Shown here: piece by piece, positions 33,070 to 45,262 of the stretch
Position numbering within the stretch: position 1 is the first letter of the stretch
Layout of the letters: every line of letters begins with the position of its first letter
Assembly: GCA_020740775.1 (NCBI GenBank)
Contig: JAHEWK010000009.1
Location: 930,001 to 994,000 of the forward strand
From: Ilyonectria destructans
Lineage: Eukaryota; Ascomycota; Sordariomycetes; Hypocreales; Nectriaceae
Direction of reading: 5' to 3'
DNA: 64,000 nt
Program-made: the position numbers and the translations under genes
Notes under the pieces: model-generated
What the model saw: only the letters and a program-made list of their open reading frames with translations
Database searches by the model: none
Told to the model about the DNA's origin: nothing

Positions 33070-35474
33070 GTCTGATTTAGTGATAAGTTTTTACAGCAAA
33101 GGAAAAGCGACAGTGATTAGACGGAAACACGAATGTCATTACATCGAGCACCATATATCTTTCGGTACATTTAGGGAATTTAGTTCATGTTTTAGAAATT
33201 TCAGTTCACTCTCCAGATTTCTTAATTCGGCTGAAGCATTGAGGAATCAACTGTACTGAGCTTGAGCTAACGCAACCATTCCAAGGGTTTCCGAAAATAA
33301 TGAAGACTAAATAAGAGAAAAATACCATAGAGAGTTAGAACAAAAACAAATCTAAAGTTTGTTGCCAAAAGGGAATTGGGCATTCCATGGTGACATATGT
33401 TTCAGGTACGATGACGTGGCTTGACAGTCAGGCCAAGGAATGCGGTGGAAAAGGGGGGATTTGCTTCCTCAAGTAATCTACACCGATCCCTCGAGACTGT
33501 TATCGAGACCACTCAAGAACGTAGGGTTGGATACAAGTACGCAAATCGAGGTGGCTACCCTATAGGCACAAAATGACCCATTTTTTCACTAGCTGCAAAG
33601 ACGGGAGCAAATATTCCGCCATCCTTGGCAACGGAGAGACTGGGAAATAAATTTCCACTGACTACACATAATGTGGTACGATAGTTAGTGCCCTATTGCG
33701 TTATCGGGAGATATATCGCGTAGCATTGATTGCCAGTTAGCCTTGAATATGCAGCCAGTCGGAGCAACATGCAAGCGAAGGATCCATCAAAGGCGAACAA
33801 GACTATCGAAACTATGAATAATGTCGTGGCATGATGCCCCTCATTTCCCCGCGTTTGGCACATTGCTTTTCCTGCTGTTGCGAGGATCTTCCAGAGTGAT
33901 CCCATCGCGATGGGATTGATGTGTCCACAGCAACCGAGATGAGGAGCAAGAAAAATCTGCACTCCACTCTGGTTGCGCAAGGATAATAAGTAAAGACGGT
34001 ACGCTAATTCCACGCTAGGTCGGCTGATTCCGTGATGCCATTGACGCAATAATGTTACTCCATCTGAATTGCTCAGAATCTTGCTCCCAAAGTTCAGACC
34101 GCGTGCTCTGGGTTGGGGCAGTTGCTTATCTCTGGTGATGCTCAAAACTCTACTCCTGAGTACCGAGGCTCAACTTCCTGCAGCAACATCTCTTCACTCA
34201 CCAACCAACGCACGGAAGCCACGGACGGACCCAGGGGGATGACGACTCCTGCAGGTGGCGATGTGGATGCTGGAACGAGATAGCGTGGAACTAATGGGAT
34301 GTGACAGGGGGATCATCAGCTGCGACCCAACACATCGGGAACAAAATCTCTTTCAGATCATGGCCGAAACGCCGCTTACCCCTTCATCCCCGATATCTCT
34401 GCCATCTCAAATGCGACCCGTACCTCGTATCTGCCCAGTTACACTTTTTTGACTTTGAGCCAAGGCAGATCCTCGATTCCGGTGCCTGGGAGTTGGGCAA
34501 TCTCCTGTTGTCATGGCTCCCCTTCTCCGGTTTTTGTTAGCCAGCCTTCCCTGCACCATGTGGCCCACTCGGGGATGTCAGAAATGATCAGCGGAGGGAG
34601 ACAAGGCAAATCATCGCAGTCAGTTCCCTGTTTGGGCATAGACAGAAAGGGGAATGTGGGCCGAACCCTGGTCGTTATCACACGATTCGATTTCGCTAGG
34701 CCGGCCGAGATCCATCCACTTGCATCACGCTCATCTACCTTGAAGCGCCGTTGTGGGCGGCTGGTGCACACGGATCGCAAGAGATCTGTGTGTTGCGAAA
34801 TCAGCCACGGGCGTGAACCACATCCCGGCCGGAACAGTGCAAAAGCGCCGAGGCTATCTAGAGCTAGGCCATTCTAGCGTCCGCCTCATGCGAACCGCAT
34901 CGTGCTAGCTTCCGGCTGGAACCGTAGAATCTTCGGAGGGCGTTCCAGGGCCTTGAACAACCCTGCACGAGGGCCCTGCGAGCGGACCTGAGCTCCACAG
35001 CATGGAGAGCGATCTCATGGCTGGTGATGGCTTGGCGGGTTCCTGACTCGCTCATGCGGCAATGGTTGGACAAAGGCGAGCCATTTAGCTAACGCAGACC
35101 CTCAAAACCCCACCGGTAGGGGCTCCGATGACGGCCGGAGAGATAAAAATGGGATGATTAGCGGCCACTTCACGTGGTATTCGTGGCTGCAGGTTCGCGG
35201 AATCGGGATAGCCCCATCGGGCTGCATGTCAAGCTTCCTGATTCAGAGCAAATAGGGGTCCCCGGCACAGAGGGCCGCCGCCAGCCTGTCTCATAAAGAC
35301 GCCTCGGCGCATGGGGAGCTGGGTCCCAGAAAATGCGGGCGTCCCTACTTCGTCCTATGTGCAAACTTTGCTTTTCTCCCTGCCTCTTGCTCGGAGTTTG
35401 GCCATCGCCCTCGCGTCGATAGCTGCCACTCGAGTCTGTCTACCAACGACAACAAAGCAGCAGCAGCAGCAGCC
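33070..35474. other. Intergenic, no gene seen
   Basis: About 2.4 kb between the monooxygenase-B relic and the rhodopsin-like gene. Frames up to 150 codons (33693-34145, minus) show no domain I recognise. The last few hundred bases should hold the promoter of the next gene, with a CAG-repeat-like CAGCAGCAGCAGC just before its ATG. Confidence 0.5.
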
Positions 35475-36972
35475 ATGTCGGCCCTTCTCGCCGAGCTGTG
35501 GACGTGGTACGGCCTCACCGTGGCCGTCGTCGCCGTGCGAATGTACGTTTTTGGCCTCTTCCCCGAGTTGACATCTTGATCGACAGTGGGCTTACCCGAT
35601 TTGATGTCTAGGATATCCCGGAGGATGTTGTATGGATCTTTCAAAGGAATGCGGGTCGACGATTACCTCATGCTATTCACTACAGTACGAAGCCTTTAGT
35701 CACAATACCACCACGGCGCATGGCGGCGATGCTGACCTCCATTAGGTAACATATACGATCCTGTTGGTCGTCGTCAAGGTCTTGACCTACACGCCTACGA
35801 ATCTCATCAACCCCGCCGATGGCATTGTTCTCACTCCCCAGTCCATTAAGGACCGTGAGTATGGGTCCAAGTTGGTCATCGTCACGGAGCAGATGCAGAT
35901 GATCACCATCTGGGGCGTCAAAGCATGCTTGCTAGTCATGTACAGTCGATTGACGTGAGTCCCTGCATCTCGACTAACGGCGTGGTCCTGGTACTAACAT
36001 CTGCGACGATAGTACGAGTCTGAGGCAAAACTGGCTGGTCAAGATTGTTGCAGGATATGTTGTCTTTAGCTTCGTCCTCATGGAGATCTTGTTCTTTGCG
36101 GCGTGGTGTCGGCCCTTCCACAACTACTGGCAGGTTCCTCCAGACGACAGTAAGTTGACTTTGGTGTTTTGACCAGGCAGTGATTAACATGGATGTGCAG
36201 TGAATTGCTCGGCTGAGACGAACCACATGATCACCAACACCGTTCTAAACATTTCTACCGATATTATGATCATCGCTCTCCCTATGCCAGTCTTCCTCCA
36301 ATCACAATTGCCTCTAAAGAGGAAGGTGATTCTCTGCGCCGTCTTTGCGCTAGGTGGATTCTCGGTAAGCTTGCCTCTCAAGTCCCCCCATGGCTTTGAA
36401 GCACTCGACTAATCGATTATCAGATTCTGGCCGCTTGCCTCAGCAAGTACTACAGCTTGGGCGATCCCTACGGCAGCGAGTGGATCTACTGGTACATCCG
36501 CGAAGTGTCGACCGCCATCATCACCGCCAATCTCCCGCTCACCTGGACGTTTATGCAACGTGTCTTCCGCCTGGGATCTTTCCACGCCAAGTACGGCAAG
36601 TCTTCAGGCCAGCGCACCGGCGAGGCCACGAACCGACTACGATCCGCCTACGGAAACCTCAGCAGCCGCACACGAGAGGAGCCCGCGGCCAGGACTAGGA
36701 CCGGTCTTAACGACATCGACATCAGCCCGTCGGAAAGCCAGGAGCAGATCAATGGCGGCTACAGCATCCCGCTCAAGATCTACCAGAAGAACGAAGTGCA
36801 CATCACGAGCGAGCAGATCGACGTCAAGGATGGACGCACGTCACCAAACCATAACGGCACGAACGGTGTGACATTTGCCAGGGACGACGTCTCAACGAGT
36901 AGTGAGAACGGGGATAAATCCACCGGCGACCCGGAATTGGGTGTTGTCACCAAGGTTTATCATAGAGTATGA
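35475..36972 (+). CDS. Rhodopsin-like seven-helix membrane protein (fungal rhodopsin domain, PTH11-like)
   Basis: Plasma-membrane protein, possibly a receptor. Exons 35475..35542, 35612..35684, 35746..35954, 36013..36149, 36201..36364 and 36424..36972 give 399 residues. The N-terminus enters the first helix at once (ELWTWYGLTVAVVAVRM). Family marks are RVDDYLMLFTT, the long EQMQMITIWGVKACLLVMYSRL, FFAAWCRPFHNYWQVPPDD with MNCSAETN, and NISTDIMIIALPMPVFLQ before the basic LKRKV. A Ser/Thr-rich cytosolic tail of about 130 residues follows. Introns are short and several lie between helices. The ligand is unknown. There is no CFEM domain, so it is not the classic Pth11 form. Confidence 0.85.
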
Positions 36973-37942
36973 GGCATGCAAATGGCTGCGGTCGGCTGTA
37001 TAATGTCTTGTTCAATTGCTGGAAGACCTGGATTGGAAATGGGATACCCTGCGTTAATTAGTGCTAAACCGGATGTGGCGTTCAGGAAATATGAACATGG
37101 ACTGAGCTAATGAGCCAGACGTGGCTTTGAGATTTAATACAAGTAGACAGTATAATGATATTTTACTCCCAGTACTTTATCTTGTTGACATGAAAGTTAT
37201 CGTCATTTGAGGCCATCAGCAGACACCATATTCGGTGGTTGTACAGGCGGATCTAGCCTGGCCTCGACTCTTAGACCTTGCGCCCGCATGCCAATATCTC
37301 TCCCTAAGCTTCTGTCATCTTCAAAGAAAAATAGTTCTTATTCAAAAGACTTGACTTTCCGTCTTTCTAGCTGCATGTGGCTTCATTCCCTCAGTTGACA
37401 TTATCACCATCATGGGCGGCTTGGCTGTAAGGCTGACCATTAGACCTTCATCAGACTGAAAGAATTGAGAGCATTTATCATGCGATCTCCATGTCCAGAT
37501 GTGGCAAACGAGATGCGATTAACTAAAACCAAATTAGATACGACTCACATAATGTTTCACATATGGCCGCCGAGAGGGTCCTTCGAAAGATAGCACGGAT
37601 GTGTACCAAAATTGTCACACCACCGATATTCAACACCCTGTCCCCCTTGTACAAATAATTTGCTTATATATAACGCAAGACCCTTGTTATCATTATACGG
37701 GTTATTATTATTCAGTTTGCTAGATGTTTCTCAGCGACGTCTTGATCGTAAACGTACCTTAGCTGATTCACTATGCATGTTATTCAAATGTCGACGTATC
37801 ACGCCTTAATCAACACAAAATGCATCAATTCATAAACTTCGAGCGTGTATAGATATATTCTGCCGTCATTTCCAAAACTCAATAAACTCAGATACCTTGC
37901 AATCCAACTACTTCCTCCACAACCAAATTCACTCACTCAACA
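36973..37942. other. Intergenic, no gene seen
   Basis: About 970 bp, AT-leaning. The 3' part is the upstream region of the small Cys-rich gene, with a TATA-like TATAGATATA near 37850 and a CA/TC-rich leader before its ATG. Confidence 0.55.
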
Positions 37943-38167
37943 ATGTGTCTTCGAGGATGGTATTATTTCTACTGCGAGAATTGTGAAAAACGGATCAGCA
38001 GCACGTTCGTAGAGCGGATATGCGACACGGCGAGAACGACAGAATCAAAGGAACTCGGCTCGTGCGGCAACCGAAATATACCAGAGCCTGACAGGACCCT
38101 GACATGCGGTGCCTGTCAGATTAAGCTCGAGGATGAACGTGACAAGGAAAAAGAAGAGGGCAATTGA
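37943..38167 (+). CDS. Small Cys-rich protein, no signal peptide
   Basis: Single-exon ORF of 74 residues, ATG 37943, preceded by a typical fungal leader (CTCACTCAACA). It has eight cysteines, among them CENCEKR, an isolated middle Cys, GSCGNR and TCGACQIK, then an acidic-basic tail. The paired CxxC motifs suggest zinc binding. Similar small intracellular proteins of unknown function are common in Fusarium-like genomes (general recollection, not a search). No partner gene is evident nearby. A chance ORF is possible but less likely given the leader and Cys pattern. Confidence 0.5.
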   Translation: MCLRGWYYFYCENCEKRISSTFVERICDTARTTESKELGSCGNRNIPEPDRTLTCGACQIKLEDERDKEKEEGN

Positions 38168-39687
38168 GTTCTCATGTGGTTTGCACGAGTTCAGTTGCAG
38201 TTATCAGGTCACTCAGGCAGCACAAGGGACATGTTGCATTGGTTTCCGGATATGGAGTATAAATACCATTATATTCTCGCTCTTCAACCTGAACGCACTC
38301 ACAATCATTCAAAAAGATTATCATCCACACCCCAATCACTAAATTATCTGTGTTCCGAGCTTCTTTGAAGCCTATTGAAAGGTTGCGCAACGGTTTCACA
38401 ATGGGCGGATAGAGGACAAATGAGAAAGCACTAAAAGTCAAGATAAACCCGATTGGATACTGCGTAAATAAGACCGTAGCAGAGCCAGATTTCCACTTGT
38501 GACAGATCTCCACTCAAAGAAGAAAAGAAAGAGGGGACCCCTTTTGTAGGGACATTTGCATTTCACGGGCGTTGAATGATCCCCAAACCTCCAAAAGATA
38601 TCTTGGTCAAGTCCCGAGAGAGCAAAGGCAACTTGAAGAGGAGAAATATGGTATTGCACTATTTGATAAACGAAAGGGCTAGAATACACACTTATAATGA
38701 GATGTCAAGACAGTGTTCCCCAATCTGAGTCTATAATCCCAAAATGTAGGCCCTCAACGGAAGATCAGCCCAAAGCTCAGTCCATCCCTGTCTAAACCCC
38801 TTATTTCTCAGCTATAGCTCAGATTAGCCCAGAGGATGCTTAAAAATAGGAGCGAAAATGGTATTTAGTGACTTTGAGTTTCATATCTGAGCATGGTGGC
38901 ATTTACTTGCAGTAGGGATTACGGGCCCGTTGATTCGACTTTGTAGCGACATGTCGCGAAGAATGACTTGGGAGGCCAATGATAAGTCGCGTCCAAAATA
39001 CTAATCTAAATAAAGCCTTTTCTATGTTGTTTAATCCAGGCACTGCTAAGTGAGATATGGGTCGTGTGTATTCATGCTTGCGTCGAGCCGTGCCAAAGGT
39101 GTGGCACTAGCCATGGGCAAGAAAGGGAGCACAATATCTCAGTTGTGGCTTGTGCAAGATAGAGCTGAAGCAAGCATAAACTCCACTATGATTGCACCAT
39201 TTGGAGACTTCTCTGGTTTATTCTACCGGAAAATCGATAGTTTATTCTCGTCTCCTTGTAGAGCTTAGCGCCCTTGCGACGGCCTACCATTGGAGCCAGT
39301 CAGGTTCCATTATTTCAGTCATTGCGATGCGTGCCTCTAAGCTATTATTCGAACTAGTGAATCATGCATCCACGCTAATGTGGACGACGGGATTGAGGGG
39401 ACAGAGAGGAAGCTAGAGAACGTACGCAAGCTCTGTTGGTCGCAAACGTCCCTGTGACAGTGTGACTACTGACGCAGCTGGGGCCAACTTGGATTTAGTG
39501 TCCACGTGTGATAAATAGCCTGGACTTTAATAAAAGGCCGCCCGCCCGAAGAGTCTTGTCGCGGAAGATGAGGGTTTAATCTTCAATGCCACCATCGACA
39601 CTCTGACTACCTGACGTACAACGCTTCACCTCCTACCCACCTACTGCCTCTGATCTTCCTACTTTCAGACCGCCAGGAACAGCTGCA
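38168..39687. other. Intergenic, no gene seen
   Basis: About 1.5 kb with no recognised domain in any frame. TAATAAAAGG near 39527 is a TATA-like element for the next gene, followed by a pyrimidine-rich leader. Confidence 0.55.
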
Positions 39688-40818
39688 ATGACGGATTCGG
39701 ATGTTTCTGGAGCCGGGGGAGCCGGGGGAAGTCTCATCGCCGTTATTTCGCCTCCTCCGTCTTTGCACCAATTAATGAGCGCTCAAGCAAAGGATTTCCG
39801 GACGGCATGGGAGGCATTGGACGGATTGCGTACCATCAACTTTTCCGAAGACGTGGGCAGCCATTGGGACAGCCAAGTCAACCACAAAGTCGCAGCTAAA
39901 GACGTCATAAAGCGTCTTATTTCATCTCATACCCAGCTGGTCGCCAGACACTACAATACAGTGGAAAGGATCATGACCATGTCTCTTATCCAAGGCACAC
40001 GCTCCAACAGCCTAGCGAAGGGGAGGATCTCTCTCCAAGTCGTCCTCAAGAGCACATCCACCGCTATCTCCGCAGCACGCAACCAAGCAGCACTAGTCAA
40101 TGCTCTGATAGTTCAAATTTCTCCCGAGATTACCAACAAACTTGAGCGGATAAAGGCTTCTATCGATCAACTTAAACAAACGATTACGGACGTGGGCCCA
40201 GCCACAGGTGGGCGTGAGAGCGCATCCCGAAAAAAAGTGGTAGGCACCATTGCCAAGGCCTGTCTGACGGCCTTTACTACTGGTATTCTGGTGTCTTACG
40301 CTGCCTTTGCTGCCTCCGGCGGGACCGATTTTGAATCTATTCCCGCTGTTATCCTAGTGGGAACCGAAAAGTCCAATGCTTTGACAGAAAAGCATATCAA
40401 GACTGTTCAGAACGCATGGAATAGTTTCGAAGTTGTCCTTCGGACCGCTCCGGACCCTGTTGCCGCTGCGGAGATCGGAACGGCTCTGTTCAATAAATTG
40501 AGCGATGAGGACCTATCAGTGCTACTGCAGATTCTTAGGATCTCCATTACCTTCATGGAACGCACCGCAGCTTCTCTAGAAAGTGCCCAGAAGCCTTTGG
40601 ACGAACTGCGGTCTAGTATCGCAAAGACGTCTGATGTTATCAACGACATGCATGATAGATGTCTCAAGTATGAGCAGAACCTCGAAACTACCAAGCCAAT
40701 GTCATTCGACATCCAGGATGCTGCTGTGGTGGCTGGCAAGTGGGACAAGGTTAATGAAAGCTGCCAGCAGTGGCTGGATGTGGTTCATGAACAAGGAATC
40801 TCGCCTACAGAGATGTGA
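39688..40818 (+). CDS. Helical protein with central hydrophobic segment, unknown family
   Basis: Single exon, 376 residues, ATG 39688, with a TATA-like element about 160 bp upstream. After a Gly/Ala-rich start there is no signal peptide. Residues about 25-180 are amphipathic helix with repeated polar/hydrophobic spacing. Residues about 188-212 form a hydrophobic, Ala/Gly-rich segment (KACLTAFTTGILVSYAAFAA). A second long helical part follows to the end. Two long helical halves around one hydrophobic hairpin resemble the layout of alpha-helical pore formers of the ClyA/HBL type, but this is shape only; I see no sequence match and do not assert a toxin. It could equally be a structural or membrane-associated protein. 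Confidence 0.7.
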   Translation: MTDSDVSGAGGAGGSLIAVISPPPSLHQLMSAQAKDFRTAWEALDGLRTINFSEDVGSHWDSQVNHKVAAKDVIKRLISSHTQLVARHYNTVERIMTMSLIQGTRSNSLAKGRISLQVVLKSTSTAISAARNQAALVNALIVQISPEITNKLERIKASIDQLKQTITDVGPATGGRESASRKKVVGTIAKACLTAFTTGILVSYAAFAASGGTDFESIPAVILVGTEKSNALTEKHIKTVQNAWNSFEVVLRTAPDPVAAAEIGTALFNKLSDEDLSVLLQILRISITFMERTAASLESAQKPLDELRSSIAKTSDVINDMHDRCLKYEQNLETTKPMSFDIQDAAVVAGKWDKVNESCQQWLDVVHEQGISPTEM

Positions 40819-42429
40819 GACGTGAATGGAATGGTTGTTTGACGAATATAGTGGTTTAGAGACTTTTCTTTTAGCATAAATCCGATCAGCTATACTCTAA
40901 CAATTCACACTTCATTTTTGATGCACTTCAATACGGTATTTAGCTACTAGCGTGATTGATTATGCGTTTGGTGGTTTCTGAGTTGTGCTGAGTATATTGT
41001 AGCTACGCAAGTCAACCACCAGCATTTGGGAACGAGTCTCGTATCTCGGTTTTTAAGTATAAGACAGCCACACCCTTGCAAACGTCATCATTTCGGCCGA
41101 GTGACTAAACCGGAGACGCTATCGGATTTTAATATGACCTAGTAACGATGGACATTGATCAATAATAATATATCGTTACTCATGCCAGCATCAGATCATT
41201 GAGTTTAATTTGCTTTCCCTATCTTTCACTCGACTGTTAAGACTACAATTAAGCAAGTATCTCTCACGCATCTGTGCCGGCGAGATATGTTGACAACAGC
41301 CATAACGGACGTCGGGCTACATTCCGTATACAACCTCCTCCGTATCGTATTTCAAGTCGCAGCGACACATTTGCAAATTTCCACTGCTGGATTTGACGTG
41401 GCCGAGGACACAAATACAACGAGCACAGCTGCATACGCAGCAGTCGACCCGAATATCTCTGCTCGTCTTGCATTCGTCGAAACCCCCACACTAGCTGCAA
41501 AGAGAACTGTAAACATTGCTGTCATGTTAGACAGAGGGATCCCGGTCGGATGACTAAGGGAAGCTCGGAGACTGCAGACGAGGGAAATCCCTTGCCAGTC
41601 AAGATGATCAACACACAGTCAATCAATCAGTCATAACGACGTTATCAAGGTCATATTTATCATCAATTCAATCAGGCTATTTTTGCCTCATCCGATCGTA
41701 CATTTCCCTGTGCAAAAGCCACCAACTCGAACTGTCAGACCCCACTTACGGGATCACGAGATCTGACAGGGAGCAATGTCATGTGACGGAAGTGAAAAGC
41801 GTGAAACAGGTTGGCCAGCCCCTGTAAATAAGCGGAATAATAGACGGCCCGGCCGGAACTGACAGGTGCGACAAGCTGTTCAATGTCAACCCCTGGGCCG
41901 CCAATTATTCCGCCGATGTACAGGACCAACCTTCAACCTTGGGATGATCCGACTTAATCAGACGCAAGGTTAAACAGGTATCGCAAGAGCTAATTGGTCC
42001 AACGGGAGCGCAAGCTCAAAATCAGATTTACAACGAATGCATTATATTGCGCATTGAATAAAAGTACATTATCATGCAGTTTCTTGATCAAGTATGAGTG
42101 TTCCTGTGTGGGTTAATTACTCCAGTTATTCAGTTGCTGAATGAACGGAGTTGTTCACCGTCGCGCTGTTCACGATACTTGTTCCGTTGCTTCACATTTT
42201 GCCCCACGTGTTCCGCCAGAACCGCGATTCACGGGCTGTCACACTCAACACCTCGCAGCTGATGTTAATGTCGAGCAATGAACACGTGGAAAGATAGAAA
42301 TACAAGATCGTGAAGCAGCAGCAGAAAATTATATTAACTACTAAACCCCCTGAGCCGTCACCCGATTTTGCAAAACCTCATCAAATCTCACAATCTTCCT
42401 AACCTCCTTCTAGAACACCGACCGAAATC
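40819..42429. other. Intergenic, one Cys-rich minus-strand frame
   Basis: About 1.6 kb. The only notable item is a minus-strand frame at about 41325-41480 with some eleven Cys in about 45 codons (listed as a finding). TTCTAGAACAC at 42408-42418, in the leader just before the next ATG, repeats the core of the palindrome at 16 kb. Confidence 0.5.
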
Positions 42430-42888
42430 ATGGCGACCGTTATGCATGTCGAAGACGTTGGCGTGGAGATCCTGAACCAGGTGATCCTTGGGCCCATGAG
42501 GTGCACCTGCTCCCCCTGCATTGAGGAAGTGCTACAGATTGTGGTCACTTTCGTCGTCGCCCTCGAGCACGGTTTCGACGAAGAAGGCGACTGGGTCCAG
42601 AAAGACCTAGACAGCGAGGGTAAAGATATTCGACTTCGGCAACGCATCGTGAGGATGCTGCCCGGCTGCAAGGATGCCAAGCGGCTCGCCGAGTCGGATG
42701 CCGCCTTTTTGCGTTTTGAGAAACATATTTACTCCACATTCAAGTCGATTGATTCGGCAAAGCGACGTGCGGTGCTATACGCCTTAGGTGCACGCTGTGG
42801 CAAGGACAAGGCCACGATTAATGGCTTGCTGGCAACCGAAGCCGAGAGGCTCGGATGCCAGCTCCCGTTAGCTTCCGAGGAGAAATGA
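42430..42888 (+). CDS. Hypothetical protein, 152 residues
   Basis: Single exon with ATG 42430 in a good context (atcATGG) and a pyrimidine/CA-rich leader. The protein is acidic in the middle (EHGFDEEGDWVQKDLDSEGKD) and helical, with four cysteines in the N-terminal third and centre (RCTCSPC, PGC) and two later. There is no signal peptide, membrane helix or known motif. Codon use and composition look like its neighbours. I do not recognise it. Confidence 0.6.
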   Translation: MATVMHVEDVGVEILNQVILGPMRCTCSPCIEEVLQIVVTFVVALEHGFDEEGDWVQKDLDSEGKDIRLRQRIVRMLPGCKDAKRLAESDAAFLRFEKHIYSTFKSIDSAKRRAVLYALGARCGKDKATINGLLATEAERLGCQLPLASEEK

Positions 42889-43960
42889 GCGCCGCGGGAG
42901 GGTACCGCGTGGCGTAGAACATGACAATGAGTCGCTGAGAAGCGAAGCGGTGTGAAATTTGCAGGCTTGGTCTTTCTGTCGCTCTCCGTGGGCGTGCCCC
43001 TGGATGCGTGGTTCCGCTGTTGCCGTTGGCTCACAATATCCCATGAGCCGTGGCTCACGGTGGTACCGGAGAGATAATAGACTTGCTAAATAGACACCTT
43101 CTATATGTGAAAACGCTTCCCGTGCGCACAGTATCCGTCGTAAGGAGACGTGGCAGTTACAGTGACCACGTAGTCATTGATGTCTGCCACCGATTAGTCG
43201 CCTGAATCCCGATGCCCAGCTTCGAGCCGTTATTGCCCTGCCTGTTTCCTCCCGCGATCCAAATGAAATGGCACACTCCGTGAAACGCCCTTCGTACGTC
43301 AATAATCTCAATGCACAGTGTGCTAGGTCGGTCCGACTCGGAAATTTTATGCCGGCCAAGGGATTGCCACCTCGATCCGTGCAAGATCCTGGACACCAGA
43401 GCGCTTTTTTTGGGGGGGGGGGGGGGGGGGACAAGCTCGCTATTGGTACCATCATATTAGCTGTGTGGGTGAAGGGTGTCTGAGAGAATGAGGGCACTGT
43501 GTTGTAACGACATCCGACTGTTGTTCTGTTGGCGGTGCAGGACGGACACGCTGCTCGGTGTTGGATGATACCCTGTTCACCTTTTTCTTTGGCTTGGCGA
43601 ACCACAAAGCAAGACGGCACGGAGGGGGGATTGTCGCGCTCTTGCCAGTAGTCTCATCTGGAGTCCGAAGCGTTTCTCCTTTTATTCTTTTTTATTTTAT
43701 TTTTATATTTTTTTTTGAGAAAAGAAAATGCATCTGGCTTTTGGTAGGCCACCAACGTGCGCTCTCATGGTACGGTGGAGGAGGGACGAGGGCGAAACAT
43801 GAATAAAAATTGACCTACAAATTCCCAACCAAAACCAGGACCTGAATACGCAATAACAAGACTGAGCATTTGATACATAAGAAAATGATTTCGAGGGAAC
43901 CAAGTTCGACATCCTCGGTTTCGCCCCTCAACCACGCAACGATCCGACGACCACAATCTG
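42889..43960. other. Intergenic with a 19-G run
   Basis: About 1.1 kb. It holds a T-run followed by 19 consecutive G at 43412..43430 and a T-rich stretch near 43680-43715. No gene was recognised. Confidence 0.6.
43412..43430. repeat. Homopolymer of 19 G
   Basis: Nineteen consecutive G directly after a T-run. Such length is unusual and prone to slippage, and could form a G-quadruplex. The count may be inexact in the assembly. Confidence 0.8.
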
Positions 43961-45262
43961 CTATTTCTCTTTCTCTCCCGCTTTACCCTTCCCCTTTGCC
44001 TTCGTCTCCTCTTCCGCCTCCTGCTTCTCTTCCTCCTTCTGCTTCTCTTCTTCCTTCCGCTCCTCCATGTCCCGTTCCCATCCCGCCACCCAATCGACGC
44101 AAACTGTCATGGGGTAATGGACTCCTTTGGCCTTATAAGCATAAGAGAAAGGGCTGCATATTACCATGGGCGACACAATAAAGTCGACGGGGCGTCCCGG
44201 GGAACCGGACTCATACTGGCGCTCGAGATTGACTCGAAAGTACTTTTCCGTATGCGCACCCCAACAATCCACATTTGACATGGCCTGACCATCCATCCCG
44301 TCAATTTCTGGCTCGAATGCGAAGCCTGATGTTTTCATGTTATCGGGGTGGTGGAAAACAACCTGCATTTCGGCCATGGCGTTGTTAAAGGTCATCTCTA
44401 TCTTAGCTACGTCCTCACTGATCATACCTAGCCAAGTTTGAGCGCGATCGCTCAACTCGTCAGGGAAGTTTGAGCCAAGCCCTCTGGCGATGATCTTGGT
44501 GATGGAAGCAGGTTCAATGCGGTAATCTATGACCTCCGGATTGGGTTTGTCGTCCATCGCTCTCCGAAACATCTTCAAGGAGAGGAACTTCCAAACGTTC
44601 CAGTTACGCACAAGCCTCGGTTGGGTTGATGCCTGCGGGTTGCAGTCTGTCTTGAGGTTAGTTATGCATGTAGAGAGAAGATGGGGCGATACCGAGCAAG
44701 GCATTTTGCATGTCATTTTGAGCCTTAAAGTAAGGCGATGTCCAATCGATCAAGTCTGGGCACTTCCCCATCAAGACTGACTTGACTAAAATTCTCCAGA
44801 TCCACGATTTGAAGAGGTAAATGGAGCCGTTGCGCATTGAACACAACTTGGGGGCATCCGGAGCCCAGCTGAGAAATTCCTTTTTGGTGGATTGATCAAG
44901 GCTCTCCCACGCAGTGTTCTTGTAGTGCGTAGATGCAAAAAGTTCAATGGTTGAATCTAGGTCCTGCCAAAAATAGAACTTGGGATTGTCTTCGTGTAAA
45001 GGATGTGCAATCGATCTAAGCAACCGGAAGGCACGGGGTTCGACATATGGCTCGGGGGATTCGGCCGTCTTCAATCGTGGCGCTCCAGGGAGCGACGACG
45101 CTATGAGAGGAGGCGTAAGGATCGACGGCGGTTGTTCGGCCTAAAGGGGTGGTTGTTAGATCCATCTAATGACTGTTTTAAAACCGGGTTAAGATAGCTT
45201 ACGGGTTCGGAAGGAAGGGTCTGATCTGAATTCGCCGGGGCCGTTTTCGACCCTGGGTCCAT
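43961..45262 (-). CDS. Hypothetical protein, 397 residues, acidic-basic tail
   Basis: Exons 45262..45203, 45140..44693 and 44646..43961. ATG 45262 opens MDPGSKTAPANSDQTLPSEP; exon 2 carries PRAFRLLRSIAHPLHEDNPK and FYFWQDLDSTIELFASTHYK; exon 3 has NWNVWKFLSLKMFRRAMDD and DVAKIEMTFNNAMAEMQVVF. The splice at 44693/44647 was chosen because it keeps DCNPQASTQPRLVRNW in frame; that intron is 46 bp. The C-terminus is low complexity, with runs of Glu, Lys and Ala (EEKQKEEEKQEAEEETKAKG). A GT at VSPMV could start a further short intron that would replace this tail. No known domain, signal or membrane helix is visible. Confidence 0.65.

Noticed and set aside
33693..34145. 150-codon minus-strand frame with hydrophobic patches
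   Set aside because: No recognised family, no leader and no splice pattern; hydrophobic patches alone are not enough.
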